Shown: piece after piece, positions 42,195 through 50,445 of the stretch | How the letters are laid out: each line of letters opens with the position of its first letter | Position numbering within the stretch: the first letter of the stretch is position 1 | Origin: an uncultured Prevotella sp. | Lineage (GTDB): Bacteria > Bacteroidota > Bacteroidia > Bacteroidales > Bacteroidaceae | DNA length: 64,000 nucleotides | Reading direction: 5' to 3' | NCBI GenBank assembly: GCA_946548085.1 | Contig: CAMNPN010000038.1 | Span: 33,624-97,623, forward strand | Program-made: the position numbers and the translations under genes | Notes under the pieces: model-generated | The model's database searches: none | What the model saw: only the letters and a program-made list of their open reading frames with translations | Told to the model about the DNA's origin: nothing

Positions 42195-43925
42195 ATGCTT
42201 ATCATATTTAAACTTCTTGGCTCGCTCGCGTTGCTGATGTTCGGTATGAAGTCGATGAGCGAGGCCCTTCAGAAGATGGCAGGACCGCAGTTGCGCCACG
42301 TCCTTGGGGCCATGACCACCAACCGCTTTACAGGTATGCTCACAGGTATGCTGGTGACAGCATCCGTGCAGTCGTCTACGGCTACTACGGTGATGACCGT
42401 CTCGTTCGTCAATGCCGGCTTGCTGACGCTGGCGCAGGCCATCTCCGTGATCATGGGTGCCAACATCGGTACGACGCTCACGGCGTGGATCATGTCGGCA
42501 GGTATGTCGTTCGACATCACCAGCGCCGTCTATCCGGCCTTCTTCCTGGGCATCATCCTGATTTATCAGAAGAAGTACCGCTACATAGGCGACTTCCTTT
42601 TCGGACTGTCGTTCCTGCTTTTAGGATTGGGCACGCTGCGCGCCACTGGCGCGGAGATGCACTTAGGCGAGAATCAGGCGCTGCTCGACTTCTTCGCCTC
42701 GTTCGACCCCAACTCGTTCCTCACCACGCTTATCTTCCTGCTGCTGGGTGGCATCCTGACGTTCTGCGTACAGTCGTCGGCAGCGGTGATGGCCATCACG
42801 ATGATCCTCTGCTCCAGCGGCGCCCTGCCCATCTATCAGGGTATCGCCCTGGTGATGGGTGAGAACATCGGCACCACCGTCACCTCCAACCTTGCCGCCC
42901 TCTCGGCCAACACGCAGGCCCGCCGCGCTGCCTTGGCCCACATGTTCTTCAACGTCTTCGGCGTCATCTGGATCCTGTTCGTGTTCCGTCCCTTCATCGA
43001 CATGGTGTGCGGCTGGGTAGGCTACGACGTGACGATGCAGAAGGATGCCGTAGAGACGAGCGTCTTCTTGGCCAACGCCGCCAAGCTGAGCTTCGTGCTC
43101 GCCGCCTTCCACACCTCGTTCAACGTGGCCAACACGTTCATCCTCATCTGGTTCATACCACAGATTGAGCGCTTTGTCTGCTGGGTCATCAAGCCCAAGA
43201 ATGACGACGAAGAGGAGGACTTCCGTCTGCACTTCATCACTGCCGGCTTCATGAAGACCCCAGAGCTCTCCGTGCTCGAGGCCCAGAAGGAGATACAGTC
43301 GTTCTCAGAACGCATGCAGCGCATGTTCGGCATGGTAAGGGAGCTGCTCACCCTCTCAGCCAGCTCAACCAACAAGAAGGACAACAAGGCCGGCGACTTC
43401 AACAAACTCTATACCCGTATCGAGAAATACGAGGGCATCAGCGACAATATGGAGCTGGAAATCGCCAAGTATCTCGACTCCGTGAGCGACGCCCACCTCT
43501 CCGACGACACGAAGGCGAAGATCCGCGCCATGCTGCGTGAGATCTCCGAACTGGAGTCGATTGGTGACGCCTGCTACAACATGGCCCGCACCATCTCGCG
43601 CAAGTACAACGGCAAAGAAGACCACTTCATCGAGAAGCAGTACGACCACATCCACCAGATGATGGAGCTGACAGACCAGTCGCTCTCGCAGATGAACCGC
43701 CTGATGGGTGGCCGCAAGGAGTCGTTCGACGTGAACCGCACCTTCAACATCGAGCACGAGATCAACAACTACCGCAACCAGCTGAAGGCCCAGAACATCA
43801 ACGACATCAACAACCACGAGTACACCTACGCCGTAGGAACCATCTACATGGACCTCATCAACGAGTGCGAGAAGCTCGGCGACTATGTGGTGAACGTCGT
43901 CGAAGCCCGCATGGGTATCAGATAA
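42195..43925 (+). CDS. Na+/phosphate cotransporter family protein with PhoU-like C-terminus
   Basis: A 576-aa protein. The membrane part (1-330) has the duplicated NptA/SLC34 motifs TASVQSSTATTVMTVSFV with GANIGTTLTAW, and CVQSSAAVMAITM with GENIGTTVTSN. A cytoplasmic helical PhoU-like domain follows (about 360-576). It imports phosphate with Na+, and the PhoU-like part may regulate flux. No pho genes adjoin. Confidence 0.92.
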   Translation: MLIIFKLLGSLALLMFGMKSMSEALQKMAGPQLRHVLGAMTTNRFTGMLTGMLVTASVQSSTATTVMTVSFVNAGLLTLAQAISVIMGANIGTTLTAWIMSAGMSFDITSAVYPAFFLGIILIYQKKYRYIGDFLFGLSFLLLGLGTLRATGAEMHLGENQALLDFFASFDPNSFLTTLIFLLLGGILTFCVQSSAAVMAITMILCSSGALPIYQGIALVMGENIGTTVTSNLAALSANTQARRAALAHMFFNVFGVIWILFVFRPFIDMVCGWVGYDVTMQKDAVETSVFLANAAKLSFVLAAFHTSFNVANTFILIWFIPQIERFVCWVIKPKNDDEEEDFRLHFITAGFMKTPELSVLEAQKEIQSFSERMQRMFGMVRELLTLSASSTNKKDNKAGDFNKLYTRIEKYEGISDNMELEIAKYLDSVSDAHLSDDTKAKIRAMLREISELESIGDACYNMARTISRKYNGKEDHFIEKQYDHIHQMMELTDQSLSQMNRLMGGRKESFDVNRTFNIEHEINNYRNQLKAQNINDINNHEYTYAVGTIYMDLINECEKLGDYVVNVVEARMGIR

Positions 43926-44136
43926 AAATAAATCGACTCAACTTTCACAAGCTCTGCTTGCTTCAGTTTTAGAGGTGAGTGGCGCTTGACCTTTGGTCGC
44001 TTGCTACCAACGGGACGCAAGAAAGAGGCAAAAGGTGAGAATCAGCATACGCTTTTGCTCGATGAGAACCTCTATCTTGAGGATGATTTCTGTGCAAGCG
44101 AAAAAAGTTCTCTCAAAGTATCTGAAAAAGTGGTTA

Positions 44137-44547
44137 AAATGCCATAATGCAAACTATCTTACTGATTATCAAGCTGAAAGACTATGTAGTTTACTCGTTT
44201 ATAATGCCATACAAATGTCATAATCAGCTATAATTCGGAATTTATCATACATATTATAGAGGTTTTACAGACGAGTTACTGCTGTTAAAGATAGGAGTTT
44301 ATGATAGTTTAGACAGGGCAAACTGACAGTTTACCCAGTCTAAACTGTCAGTTTACACTGTCTAAACTGTCAGTCCAAGGCATGGATGTGATTAGCAACT
44401 GCCTTGTTTTCAATGGGTTAAATGCATATTAAGCCTGAATTTGCGCTATTTTAAGCAAATAATGAAGATATGATGGCATTATACAACATCAAATGCCATA
44501 AGCTAATCAACTGATATAGAAGGTGGTAAATCAGAATATGGCATTTG
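44137..44547. repeat. Five scattered copies of AATGCCATA/TATGGCATT
   Basis: Copies at 44137-44146 (+), 44213-44221 (+), 44473-44480 (-), 44491-44500 (+) and 44538-44547 (-). Two flank array 3 on the left and three on the right. They may be remnants of an older element or binding sites. Confidence 0.5.
44295..44382. repeat. 22-bp-period palindrome array 3
   Basis: Units built on AAACTG-A/T-CAGTTT start at 44317, 44339 and 44361, exactly 22 bp apart, with a degenerate unit at 44295. The spacers are four bases. As a whole, AGTTTAGACAG at 44307-44317 is complemented by CTGTCTAAACT at 44359-44369, so the array has overall dyad symmetry like arrays 1 and 2. A GCATGG lies just to the right. Confidence 0.8.
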
Positions 44548-44739
44548 GAGAAGAAATAATGAAAAGAAAATGGAAAGAAAACAATTTCGTGATCACATAG
44601 AAGTAATAATGTATTACATAGTTAAAAGAAAACAAATATCGGAAGCGAAAAGAGTTTGCCGTGAGCACTCCCGCCAAATTATTTTCTGCATCTATGAGAA
44701 AAAGGGATAGAATGATTTGGCGGATTCAGAAATAATGCT

Positions 44740-44747
44740 TACCTTTG
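44740..44747 (+). promoter_or_regulatory. -7 promoter element of the thiamine operon
   Basis: TACCTTTG followed by CAGCCGAATTATC, which leads into the riboswitch. A 9-bp inverted repeat CCGCCAAAT (44671-44679)/ATTTGGCGG (44715-44723) ends in the -33 region. Confidence 0.7.
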
Positions 44748-44756
44748 CAGCCGAAT

Positions 44757-44835
44757 TATCAAGGGGTGCCCACAGGTGTGGGCTGAGATGATACCCTCTA
44801 ACCTGATCCGGATCATGCCGGCGTAGGGATGGATA
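44757..44835 (+). promoter_or_regulatory. TPP (THI-box) riboswitch
   Basis: It contains the conserved GGGGTGCC (44763-44770), CTGAGATGATACCC, ACCTGATCCGGATCATGCC and GGCGTAGGGA in the canonical order, closed by TATC/GATA. These are the thiamine-pyrophosphate-binding cores of the THI box. It lies 60 bp before the TonB receptor gene. No terminator hairpin is obvious after it, so control is probably at translation initiation. Confidence 0.96.
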
Positions 44836-44895
44836 GCAGGCTTAATCAATACAATGTCCCCCTTTACATTATTTATTAATTAAAGGTACAAGAAA

Positions 44896-47325
44896 ATGAA
44901 AAGATTTGTTTTAGGAGTAGCGGCACTGGTGTGTGCTGCGAATGTGAGTAGTCAGAAAACGATGGTGAGTACCAATCGTTCGATGGTGAGTACCAATCGT
45001 CATGCAGCGCTGTATGACTCCACGCAGGTGGAGGCGCTGCAGGAGGTGGTAGTCAAAGGTGTGAGGGCCCAGAAGAATGCCCCGTACGCCATCGCCAACA
45101 TCAAGAAACAGCAGTTGAATGAATTCTCGAAGACGGGTAAGGAACTGCCCTTCCTGTTCTCTCAGACCCCCGGTGTGTTGGCGTGGAGCGAGAACGGCCT
45201 GGGCACAGGAACGACCTACATGCGCATCCGCGGTGCCGGCGACTCCCGTATCAACGTCACCCTCGACGGCGTGCCCCTGAACTCGCCTGAGGACCAGTGC
45301 GTGTTCTGGGCCAATATGAACTCGTATGGTTCGCTCTTAGGCAGTGTGCAGATCCAGCGTGGCGTGGGAACATCGACCAATGGCGACGGAGCCTTCGGCG
45401 GTACGGTGGCCCTATCTTCGGCAACACCTCTGCAGACACCCAGTCTGGAGGTCAGCGGCAGTTACGGTTCCTTCAATACCTTTAACATAGGCGGGAAGTT
45501 CTCGACAGGCCTTCTCTGGAACCACCTGATCCTCGACGGAGCCTACCACGAGACGAATACCGACGGCTTCATCCACGGCACCTCAGGCCGCAGCGGCTCG
45601 TACTATGGCGGTCTGACATGGGTGGGCGACCGCCTTCAGATCCGTTACAAGAATATCGGCAACTTCGAGAAGACGGGCCAGGCCTGGAACGGCGTCACGG
45701 CCGGCGACAACGACCTGAGCCTGATGGACGGCACCTATGGTGCCAAGACAGGCATCAAGACCTATGAGGACATGTATAACGCCGGCCTGGGAAAGTACAA
45801 CTCACTCTACGAGGCACTGGTATATGATGCCGACGGCAACTTTGCCAAGGATGCCAGCGGCAACTATCAGACAGCCCGCTACAAGATGAGCGACGGCACC
45901 TTCTGGGACAAGACGACGGACAACTTCTGGCAGAACCACAACATTCTCTCTGCCGCCTGGGATATCAACGCCCACTGGTCTGCGACCGCCTCGCTGCACT
46001 ACACCTACGGCTACGGCTACTACACCGAGTTCCGCCCCAGCAACAAACTCACGAAATACGGACTGCTCATGACAGATGCAGAGGGCAACAATATCAAGAA
46101 GACCGACTTCGTGCGAAAGAAGGGGCTGACCCAGAACACCTACGGCTACCTGGCCAACGTGAACTACAAGGACGACTCCTGGGACATCATCGGCGGATTC
46201 TCCGTACAGCAGTACGAGGGAAGCCACTACGGCGACCTGACCTATACGGCCCATCCCACGGTGGCAGCCTATTTCAGCGAGATGTACAAGGGTCAGTACA
46301 GATACTACTATTCCGACGCCTTCAAGCAGGATGCCAACGTGTTCCTCAAGGCCAGTTATCACATCAGCGAGCAGTGGGATGCCTTCGCAGACCTCCAGTA
46401 CCGCTATGTACGCTATGAGACGGACGGCTACAACGACAAGTACTACACAGACGACAACGGCGTGCCCCAGAAGCACTGGCTCGACATCGATGAACGATAC
46501 AACTTCCTGAACCCCAAGGCAGGTATCTCGTGGCAGAAGAACGGCCATCGCGCCTATGGCTCCGTGGCCCTGAGCCATCGTGAGCCGGAGCGCAACAACT
46601 TCACCGACAACGGCTCCTACCCCGCCCCCAAGGCCGAGTCGCTGCTCGACACCGAGGTGGGCTATACCTACAACGGCGACCGCTTCCGCCTGGGTGCGAA
46701 CTTCTTCTATATGAGCTATACCGACCAGTTCGTCCAGACAGGACAGGTGAGCGACATCGGCGAGAACCTGACCACCAACATCAAGGACTCTTACCGTATG
46801 GGCCTCGAGTTGCAGGCTGCTGTCGATCCCACCCCTTGGCTGACCATCGAGGGCAACGCTGCCCTGAGCAAGAACAAAATCAAGGACTTCGACGAGGTGG
46901 TGGAAGACTGGGACAATGGCACGCAGACCATCCACTACGATAACTCGACGCTTGCCTTCTCGCCCTCGACGATCCTCAACGGTTTCGTCCGCCTGCACCA
47001 CAAAGGGTGGCAGGCCGTATGGCACACCAACTTCGTGAGCCGTCAATATCTCGACAACACGGAGAACTGCGACCGCTCGCTGCCCAGTTACTCGACCTCG
47101 AACCTCTCGCTGAGCTACACGCTGAAGCCCAAGAAGGTGATGAAGGAGTGTATCTTCGGCCTGAACTTCTCGAACCTCTTCGACAAGCACTATGCCGCCA
47201 GCGGCTGGGTCTACTCAGCTATCTACGAAAGCGGGGGCCACGGCAACGACAACCGCTACTATCAGATCGGCTTCATTCCCATGGCGGGCTTCACAATGCA
47301 GGGGAACGTCACGCTGAGATTCTAA
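44896..47325 (+). CDS. TonB-dependent outer-membrane receptor, probably for thiamine
   Basis: An 809-aa receptor with a signal peptide ending near VSSQ, a TonB-box/plug region (EALQEVVVKGVRAQKNAPYAIANIKKQQL, then MRIRGAGDSRINVTLDGVPLN) and a 22-strand-type barrel ending in an aromatic residue (NVTLRF). The TPP riboswitch upstream and the PnuC-type transporter downstream indicate import of thiamine or a precursor through the outer membrane. Between signal peptide and TonB region, MVSTNRS is present twice because of a 21-bp DNA duplication. Confidence 0.9.
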   Translation: MKRFVLGVAALVCAANVSSQKTMVSTNRSMVSTNRHAALYDSTQVEALQEVVVKGVRAQKNAPYAIANIKKQQLNEFSKTGKELPFLFSQTPGVLAWSENGLGTGTTYMRIRGAGDSRINVTLDGVPLNSPEDQCVFWANMNSYGSLLGSVQIQRGVGTSTNGDGAFGGTVALSSATPLQTPSLEVSGSYGSFNTFNIGGKFSTGLLWNHLILDGAYHETNTDGFIHGTSGRSGSYYGGLTWVGDRLQIRYKNIGNFEKTGQAWNGVTAGDNDLSLMDGTYGAKTGIKTYEDMYNAGLGKYNSLYEALVYDADGNFAKDASGNYQTARYKMSDGTFWDKTTDNFWQNHNILSAAWDINAHWSATASLHYTYGYGYYTEFRPSNKLTKYGLLMTDAEGNNIKKTDFVRKKGLTQNTYGYLANVNYKDDSWDIIGGFSVQQYEGSHYGDLTYTAHPTVAAYFSEMYKGQYRYYYSDAFKQDANVFLKASYHISEQWDAFADLQYRYVRYETDGYNDKYYTDDNGVPQKHWLDIDERYNFLNPKAGISWQKNGHRAYGSVALSHREPERNNFTDNGSYPAPKAESLLDTEVGYTYNGDRFRLGANFFYMSYTDQFVQTGQVSDIGENLTTNIKDSYRMGLELQAAVDPTPWLTIEGNAALSKNKIKDFDEVVEDWDNGTQTIHYDNSTLAFSPSTILNGFVRLHHKGWQAVWHTNFVSRQYLDNTENCDRSLPSYSTSNLSLSYTLKPKKVMKECIFGLNFSNLFDKHYAASGWVYSAIYESGGHGNDNRYYQIGFIPMAGFTMQGNVTLRF
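44960..45000. repeat. 21-bp tandem duplication of an imperfect palindrome in the TonB receptor gene
   Basis: CGATGGTGAGTACCAATCGT occurs at 44960-44979 and 44981-45000 (period 21, so in frame). Each copy can fold as CGATGGT-GAGT-ACC(A)ATCG. It encodes a repeated MVSTNR. Confidence 0.85.
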
Positions 47326-47353
47326 GTTTACGGTTTACAGTTTACGGTTTACA
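47326..47353. repeat. 7-bp word repeat between the TonB receptor gene and pnuT
   Basis: Four perfect heptamers, GTTTACG and GTTTACA alternating, fill the gap between the receptor stop (47325) and the pnuT ATG (47355). The sequence GTTTACAGATGATTAC at 47347-47362 is shared with the murF hairpin element. Confidence 0.85.
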
Positions 47354-47354
47354 G

Positions 47355-47927
47355 ATGATTACATTCTTGGCAGAACATTGGCTGGATATTGTGACGACAG
47401 TGCTAGGGCTGGCGTACATCCTGCTTGAGTATAAGGCCAGCGTATGGATGTGGTTAGCGGGTTTCCTGATGCAAGCCCTCGGCATCGTGCTCTATTACCA
47501 GAAAGGGCTCTATGCCGACTGTGGCATGGAGTTCTACTATCTGGCGATGACTCTCTACGGCTACTGGAAATGGATTCACGGCACTGCCTCGAAAGAGGCG
47601 CTGCCCGTGCGCCATTTCCCACGCAGGCTGGTGCTACCCTGGCTTGGAATCATCGGTGCCGTATGGGCACTGATATACTGGTTGCTCGTAACGTTTACCA
47701 ACAGCAATGTGCCCATGGCCGACTCGTTCACGACAGCACTAAGCATCGTAGGCATCTGGGCGCTGGCGCACAAGTACCTGGAGCAGTGGTTCATCTGGAT
47801 AGCCGTCGACGTGGTCACCTGCATCCTCTATTTCTACAAGGACATCCCCTTCAAGGCCTCGCTATACGGGCTCTACGTGGTGATTGCCATCGCTGGCTAC
47901 TTCAAGTGGAAGAAGATGATAAAATAA
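47355..47927 (+). CDS. pnuT: PnuC-family transporter, probable thiamine transporter PnuT
   Basis: A 190-aa protein with about six to seven membrane helices. LEYKASVWMWLAGFLMQALGIVLYYQKGLYADCGMEFYYLAMTLYGYWKW is typical of PnuC carriers, with the aromatic GYWKW ligand motif. In Bacteroidetes, a TPP riboswitch plus TonB receptor plus PnuC homologue marks thiamine uptake (PnuT) rather than nicotinamide riboside. ATG 47355 directly follows the 7-bp words, so there is no normal ribosome-binding site. The thiamine pyrophosphokinase gene often found next in such operons is absent. Confidence 0.88.
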   Translation: MITFLAEHWLDIVTTVLGLAYILLEYKASVWMWLAGFLMQALGIVLYYQKGLYADCGMEFYYLAMTLYGYWKWIHGTASKEALPVRHFPRRLVLPWLGIIGAVWALIYWLLVTFTNSNVPMADSFTTALSIVGIWALAHKYLEQWFIWIAVDVVTCILYFYKDIPFKASLYGLYVVIAIAGYFKWKKMIK

Positions 47928-47948
47928 ATCAAGAAGGACACATAAAAA

Positions 47949-47978
47949 GAGGGTACGCTCATCAGTAGGCGTACCCTC
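47949..47978. terminator. Hairpin serving the small minus-strand gene and pnuT
   Basis: GAGGGTACGC (47949-47958) pairs perfectly with GCGTACCCTC (47969-47978) over a 10-nt loop. On the minus strand five Ts follow at once, so it is a strong terminator for the gene at 48001-48102; on the plus strand a weaker GGTTGTCTTT follows. Confidence 0.8.
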
Positions 47979-48000
47979 CCGGTTGTCTTTCATCCGGAGT

Positions 48001-48102
48001 TTAGTTATACCAGATAGATGTTTCCTGCTCTGGTGAATATCTGTCCGCATTTGTCGAATTCAGCTTCACCTTTTCTTCTTTCCCGTTAGTTTTAGTAGAC
48101 AT
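48001..48102 (-). CDS. 33-aa small protein gene with own promoter and terminator (candidate)
   Basis: The frame from ATG 48102 to TAA 48001 encodes a hydrophilic, Lys/Asn/Glu-rich peptide (starts MSTKTNGKEEKVKLN, ends ETSIWYN) with no signal or membrane helix. It has a perfect TATATTTG promoter 27 bp upstream and a T-tailed hairpin 22 bp downstream, giving a transcript of about 170 nt. It could instead be a small RNA. I do not recognise a family. Confidence 0.5.
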   Translation of the reverse strand: MSTKTNGKEEKVKLNSTNADRYSPEQETSIWYN

Positions 48103-48128
48103 AAGCAATGAATTTAATTGATACACCG

Positions 48129-48136
48129 CAAATATA
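48129..48136 (-). promoter_or_regulatory. -7 promoter element of the 33-aa gene
   Basis: TATATTTG on the minus strand followed by CGGTG, 27 bp before the ATG at 48102. Confidence 0.6.
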
Positions 48137-48299
48137 GTAAAAATATCAATACGTTGTTCTCATAGGCGCTACTTTTTGCCTATTATTAACATTATTTGCA
48201 CAATAGTGAATAAACATTCGTATCATATTCAATTGTGCGACAAGGCCACCCCCTATCTTAAATAAACTTAAAAAACGTTCACTTTGTGCATCCTTTTCG

Positions 48300-48307
48300 T
48301 ATCTTTG
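48300..48307 (+). promoter_or_regulatory. -7 promoter element of the serpin gene
   Basis: TATCTTTG followed by TGGTTATATAG, 36 bp before the ATG at 48343. Confidence 0.65.
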
Positions 48308-48342
48308 TGGTTATATAGATAGAGACTAACATGTTTTTGCGT

Positions 48343-50244
48343 ATGAAAAGGATTCTATTATTACTGAGTTTGGCCATTGGCTGCATGACAGCCGATGCCG
48401 CAGCCCCCAAGCGGAAGATGCTGGAGCAGGGCAAGACGTGGACTTACATCTATCATCATTTTGAGGAGGCACCTACCGGCTCTGAATCTGACGTAGTACC
48501 TGGCAGAGAGGGATGGCCAGTCGAATACACACTTAAAGGCGACACCGTCATCGATGGCCGCCAATATATGAAAATGTATAGGTTCAACATCGCCGACTAT
48601 ACGACACAATACTATGCCGCCTACCGCGAAGATGAGGAAGGAGGGGTGTACATGGCTGAGTATCGAGGCGAAAAAGACTTCAAGATCATCGACTTCACAG
48701 AGCCAGTCATGAAGGAAGAGAGCAATGGCGACTGGCCCTATGGATATCCAGGCTCTGCCATCCGGGAGACCATCAAGGCCAACGGCAAGCTCTTCACCCG
48801 CTATCGCTACACAGACAGCGACGCTGTCGGCGTGGAGGGAGTCGGCTATCAGAGGAGCGGCTTGACCACTTTCGCATTCGAACCTGTACCAACCTGCATC
48901 TGCGACTACGAGGAACTCTACTCCGTCAGTTGCAATGACTTCTATTTCACCGCCTCCGACTTCGATGCCCCCAAGGAGATCGAACTCGCTGAGGGTGAGC
49001 AGCAACTGATTGAGAGCAACAACGACTTTGCCTTTAACCTCTTCCGCGAGGCCCGCATAGATACCAGTTGCGTCCTCTCACCCCTGAGCATCACCTATGC
49101 CCTGGGCATGCTCAACAACGGAGCCGACGGCCAGACCCTGAAGGAGATCAACCAGACACTCGGCTTTGGAGAGGCTGGTGCCGACGCCATCAACGCCTTC
49201 TGCCAGAAGATGCTCAAGGAGGCTAACGCCCTCGACCTCGAGACCAAGGCCCTCATTGCCAACACCATCTTCGTGAACGAAGGCCTGGGCTACCGCCTGC
49301 AGGAGGGATTCATCGACAAGGCAAACACCTACTACGATGCTGAGCCCCAGAACCGTGACTTCGCTGACGGCGAGACGATGGACGTCATCAACCAGTGGGC
49401 CAGCGACCACACGGAAGGAATGATTCCCGAAGTGCTGAATGAAGACACATTCAAACCTCGTGCCGTCAGTTATCTCTTGAACGCCCTCTACTTCAAGGGC
49501 ATGTGGAGCAGCCCCTTCAAGAAAGAGATGACCACGAATGAATCATTTGGTGGAGGAGAAGAAGTGCCCATGATGCACAAGATGGGCCAAGATTTCCAAT
49601 ACGCAGAGAACGACCTCTATCAGGCCATCCGCCTGCCTTACGGCAACGGCGCCTACGAGATGACCGTCTTCCTGCCCCGTGAGGACAAGACGGTCGGCGA
49701 CGTGCTCGACGCCCTCAACGGCAGCAACTGGCAGTTTGACGGTTGCCCCACAGAAATCGACCTGAAGTTGCCCCGCTTTGAAACGGACACTAATCAGAAT
49801 CTGGTGAAGACTATGTCAGACTTAGGCATGCCTACCGCTTTTGGAGAGTATGCCGATTTCCCCCATTTCTGCAACGCACCCGTCTATATCAGCAATATGT
49901 TCCAAGTGGCTAAGATCAAACTCGACGAAGAGGGCACAGAGGCTGCCGCCGTCACTGTGATACAAATGGATGAGACTGGCATATCTTCACCTCCAGAACC
50001 GAAACCCTTCCACGCCAATCGCCCCTTCCTCTACATCATCAGCGAGCAGTCTACAGGCGCCATCTTCTTCATCGGCCAGTACACAGGAGGAGTCACTGCT
50101 GACTTCGGAACAGGCATCGTCGCCACCAAGACTGAGTCCAAGGCGGCTTCTGACAGTCAGATATACAACCTCTCAGGCCAGCGGCTGAGCCAGGAGCCCG
50201 CCCATGGCCTCTATATCAAAGACGGTAAAGTGATGGCCAAATAA
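48343..50244 (+). CDS. Secreted serpin with unique N-terminal domain and C-terminal sorting-type domain
   Basis: A 633-aa protein (ATG 48343, MKRILLLLSLAIG; ATG 48331 also possible). The signal peptide is followed by a beta-rich domain (about 22-210), a full serpin domain (about 220-590) and a tail IYNLSGQRLSQEPAHGLYI like those of Prevotella secreted proteins. Serpin hallmarks: VLSPLSITYALGMLNNGADG, NALYFKGMW, and the reactive-loop hinge EEGTEAAAVT near 529-538, whose small residues suggest an inhibitory rather than a storage serpin. The P1 residue lies in the following QMDETG region. Probably inhibits a protease of the host or of competitors at the cell surface. Confidence 0.9.
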   Translation: MKRILLLLSLAIGCMTADAAAPKRKMLEQGKTWTYIYHHFEEAPTGSESDVVPGREGWPVEYTLKGDTVIDGRQYMKMYRFNIADYTTQYYAAYREDEEGGVYMAEYRGEKDFKIIDFTEPVMKEESNGDWPYGYPGSAIRETIKANGKLFTRYRYTDSDAVGVEGVGYQRSGLTTFAFEPVPTCICDYEELYSVSCNDFYFTASDFDAPKEIELAEGEQQLIESNNDFAFNLFREARIDTSCVLSPLSITYALGMLNNGADGQTLKEINQTLGFGEAGADAINAFCQKMLKEANALDLETKALIANTIFVNEGLGYRLQEGFIDKANTYYDAEPQNRDFADGETMDVINQWASDHTEGMIPEVLNEDTFKPRAVSYLLNALYFKGMWSSPFKKEMTTNESFGGGEEVPMMHKMGQDFQYAENDLYQAIRLPYGNGAYEMTVFLPREDKTVGDVLDALNGSNWQFDGCPTEIDLKLPRFETDTNQNLVKTMSDLGMPTAFGEYADFPHFCNAPVYISNMFQVAKIKLDEEGTEAAAVTVIQMDETGISSPPEPKPFHANRPFLYIISEQSTGAIFFIGQYTGGVTADFGTGIVATKTESKAASDSQIYNLSGQRLSQEPAHGLYIKDGKVMAK

Positions 50245-50270
50245 AGGACGGAATAGGCCGTACGTTTGAT

Positions 50271-50310
50271 ATGTCGGAGTGGCAAAAGAGCCGCTCCGAC
50301 ATCGTTTTTT
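50271..50310 (+). terminator. Intrinsic terminator of the serpin gene
   Basis: ATGTCGGAGTGGC (50271-50283) and GCCGCTCCGACAT (50290-50302) form a 13-bp stem with one G-T pair, followed by CG and six Ts. Confidence 0.9.
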
Positions 50311-50364
50311 AAATTCTTTAACCTAAAAAGATTTGTAACTGCGCTAATTATTGCTAATGAGCAC

Positions 50365-50394
50365 TTGTCAATCCATAATAAATATGTAACTTTG
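50365..50394 (+). promoter_or_regulatory. Promoter of pckA with both -33 and -7 elements
   Basis: TTG at 50365-50367 and TAACTTTG at 50387-50394, spaced 19 bp, fit the Bacteroidetes sigma consensus fully. The start codon is 52 bp downstream of the -7 element. Confidence 0.75.
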
Positions 50395-50445
50395 CAGTCG
50401 ATTTTAGAGAACAAGGATAATTTCACAATTAAAACAGTTAATTAT

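Larger units (their letters stand above)
43926..44756. other. AT-rich non-coding stretch of about 830 bp
   Basis: No convincing gene on either strand; the longest plus-strand frame (from a TTG at 43993, 76 codons) has an unnatural composition and no start signal. From about 44060 the DNA is clearly more AT-rich than its surroundings. It holds five copies of ATGCCAT or its complement, array 3 (44295-44382), and the promoter of the riboswitch transcript at its right end. Confidence 0.65.

Noticed and set aside
43993..44223. 76-codon plus-strand frame after the Na/Pi symporter gene
   Set aside because: It needs a TTG start, has no ribosome-binding site, spans the change into AT-rich DNA and shows no recognisable protein pattern.
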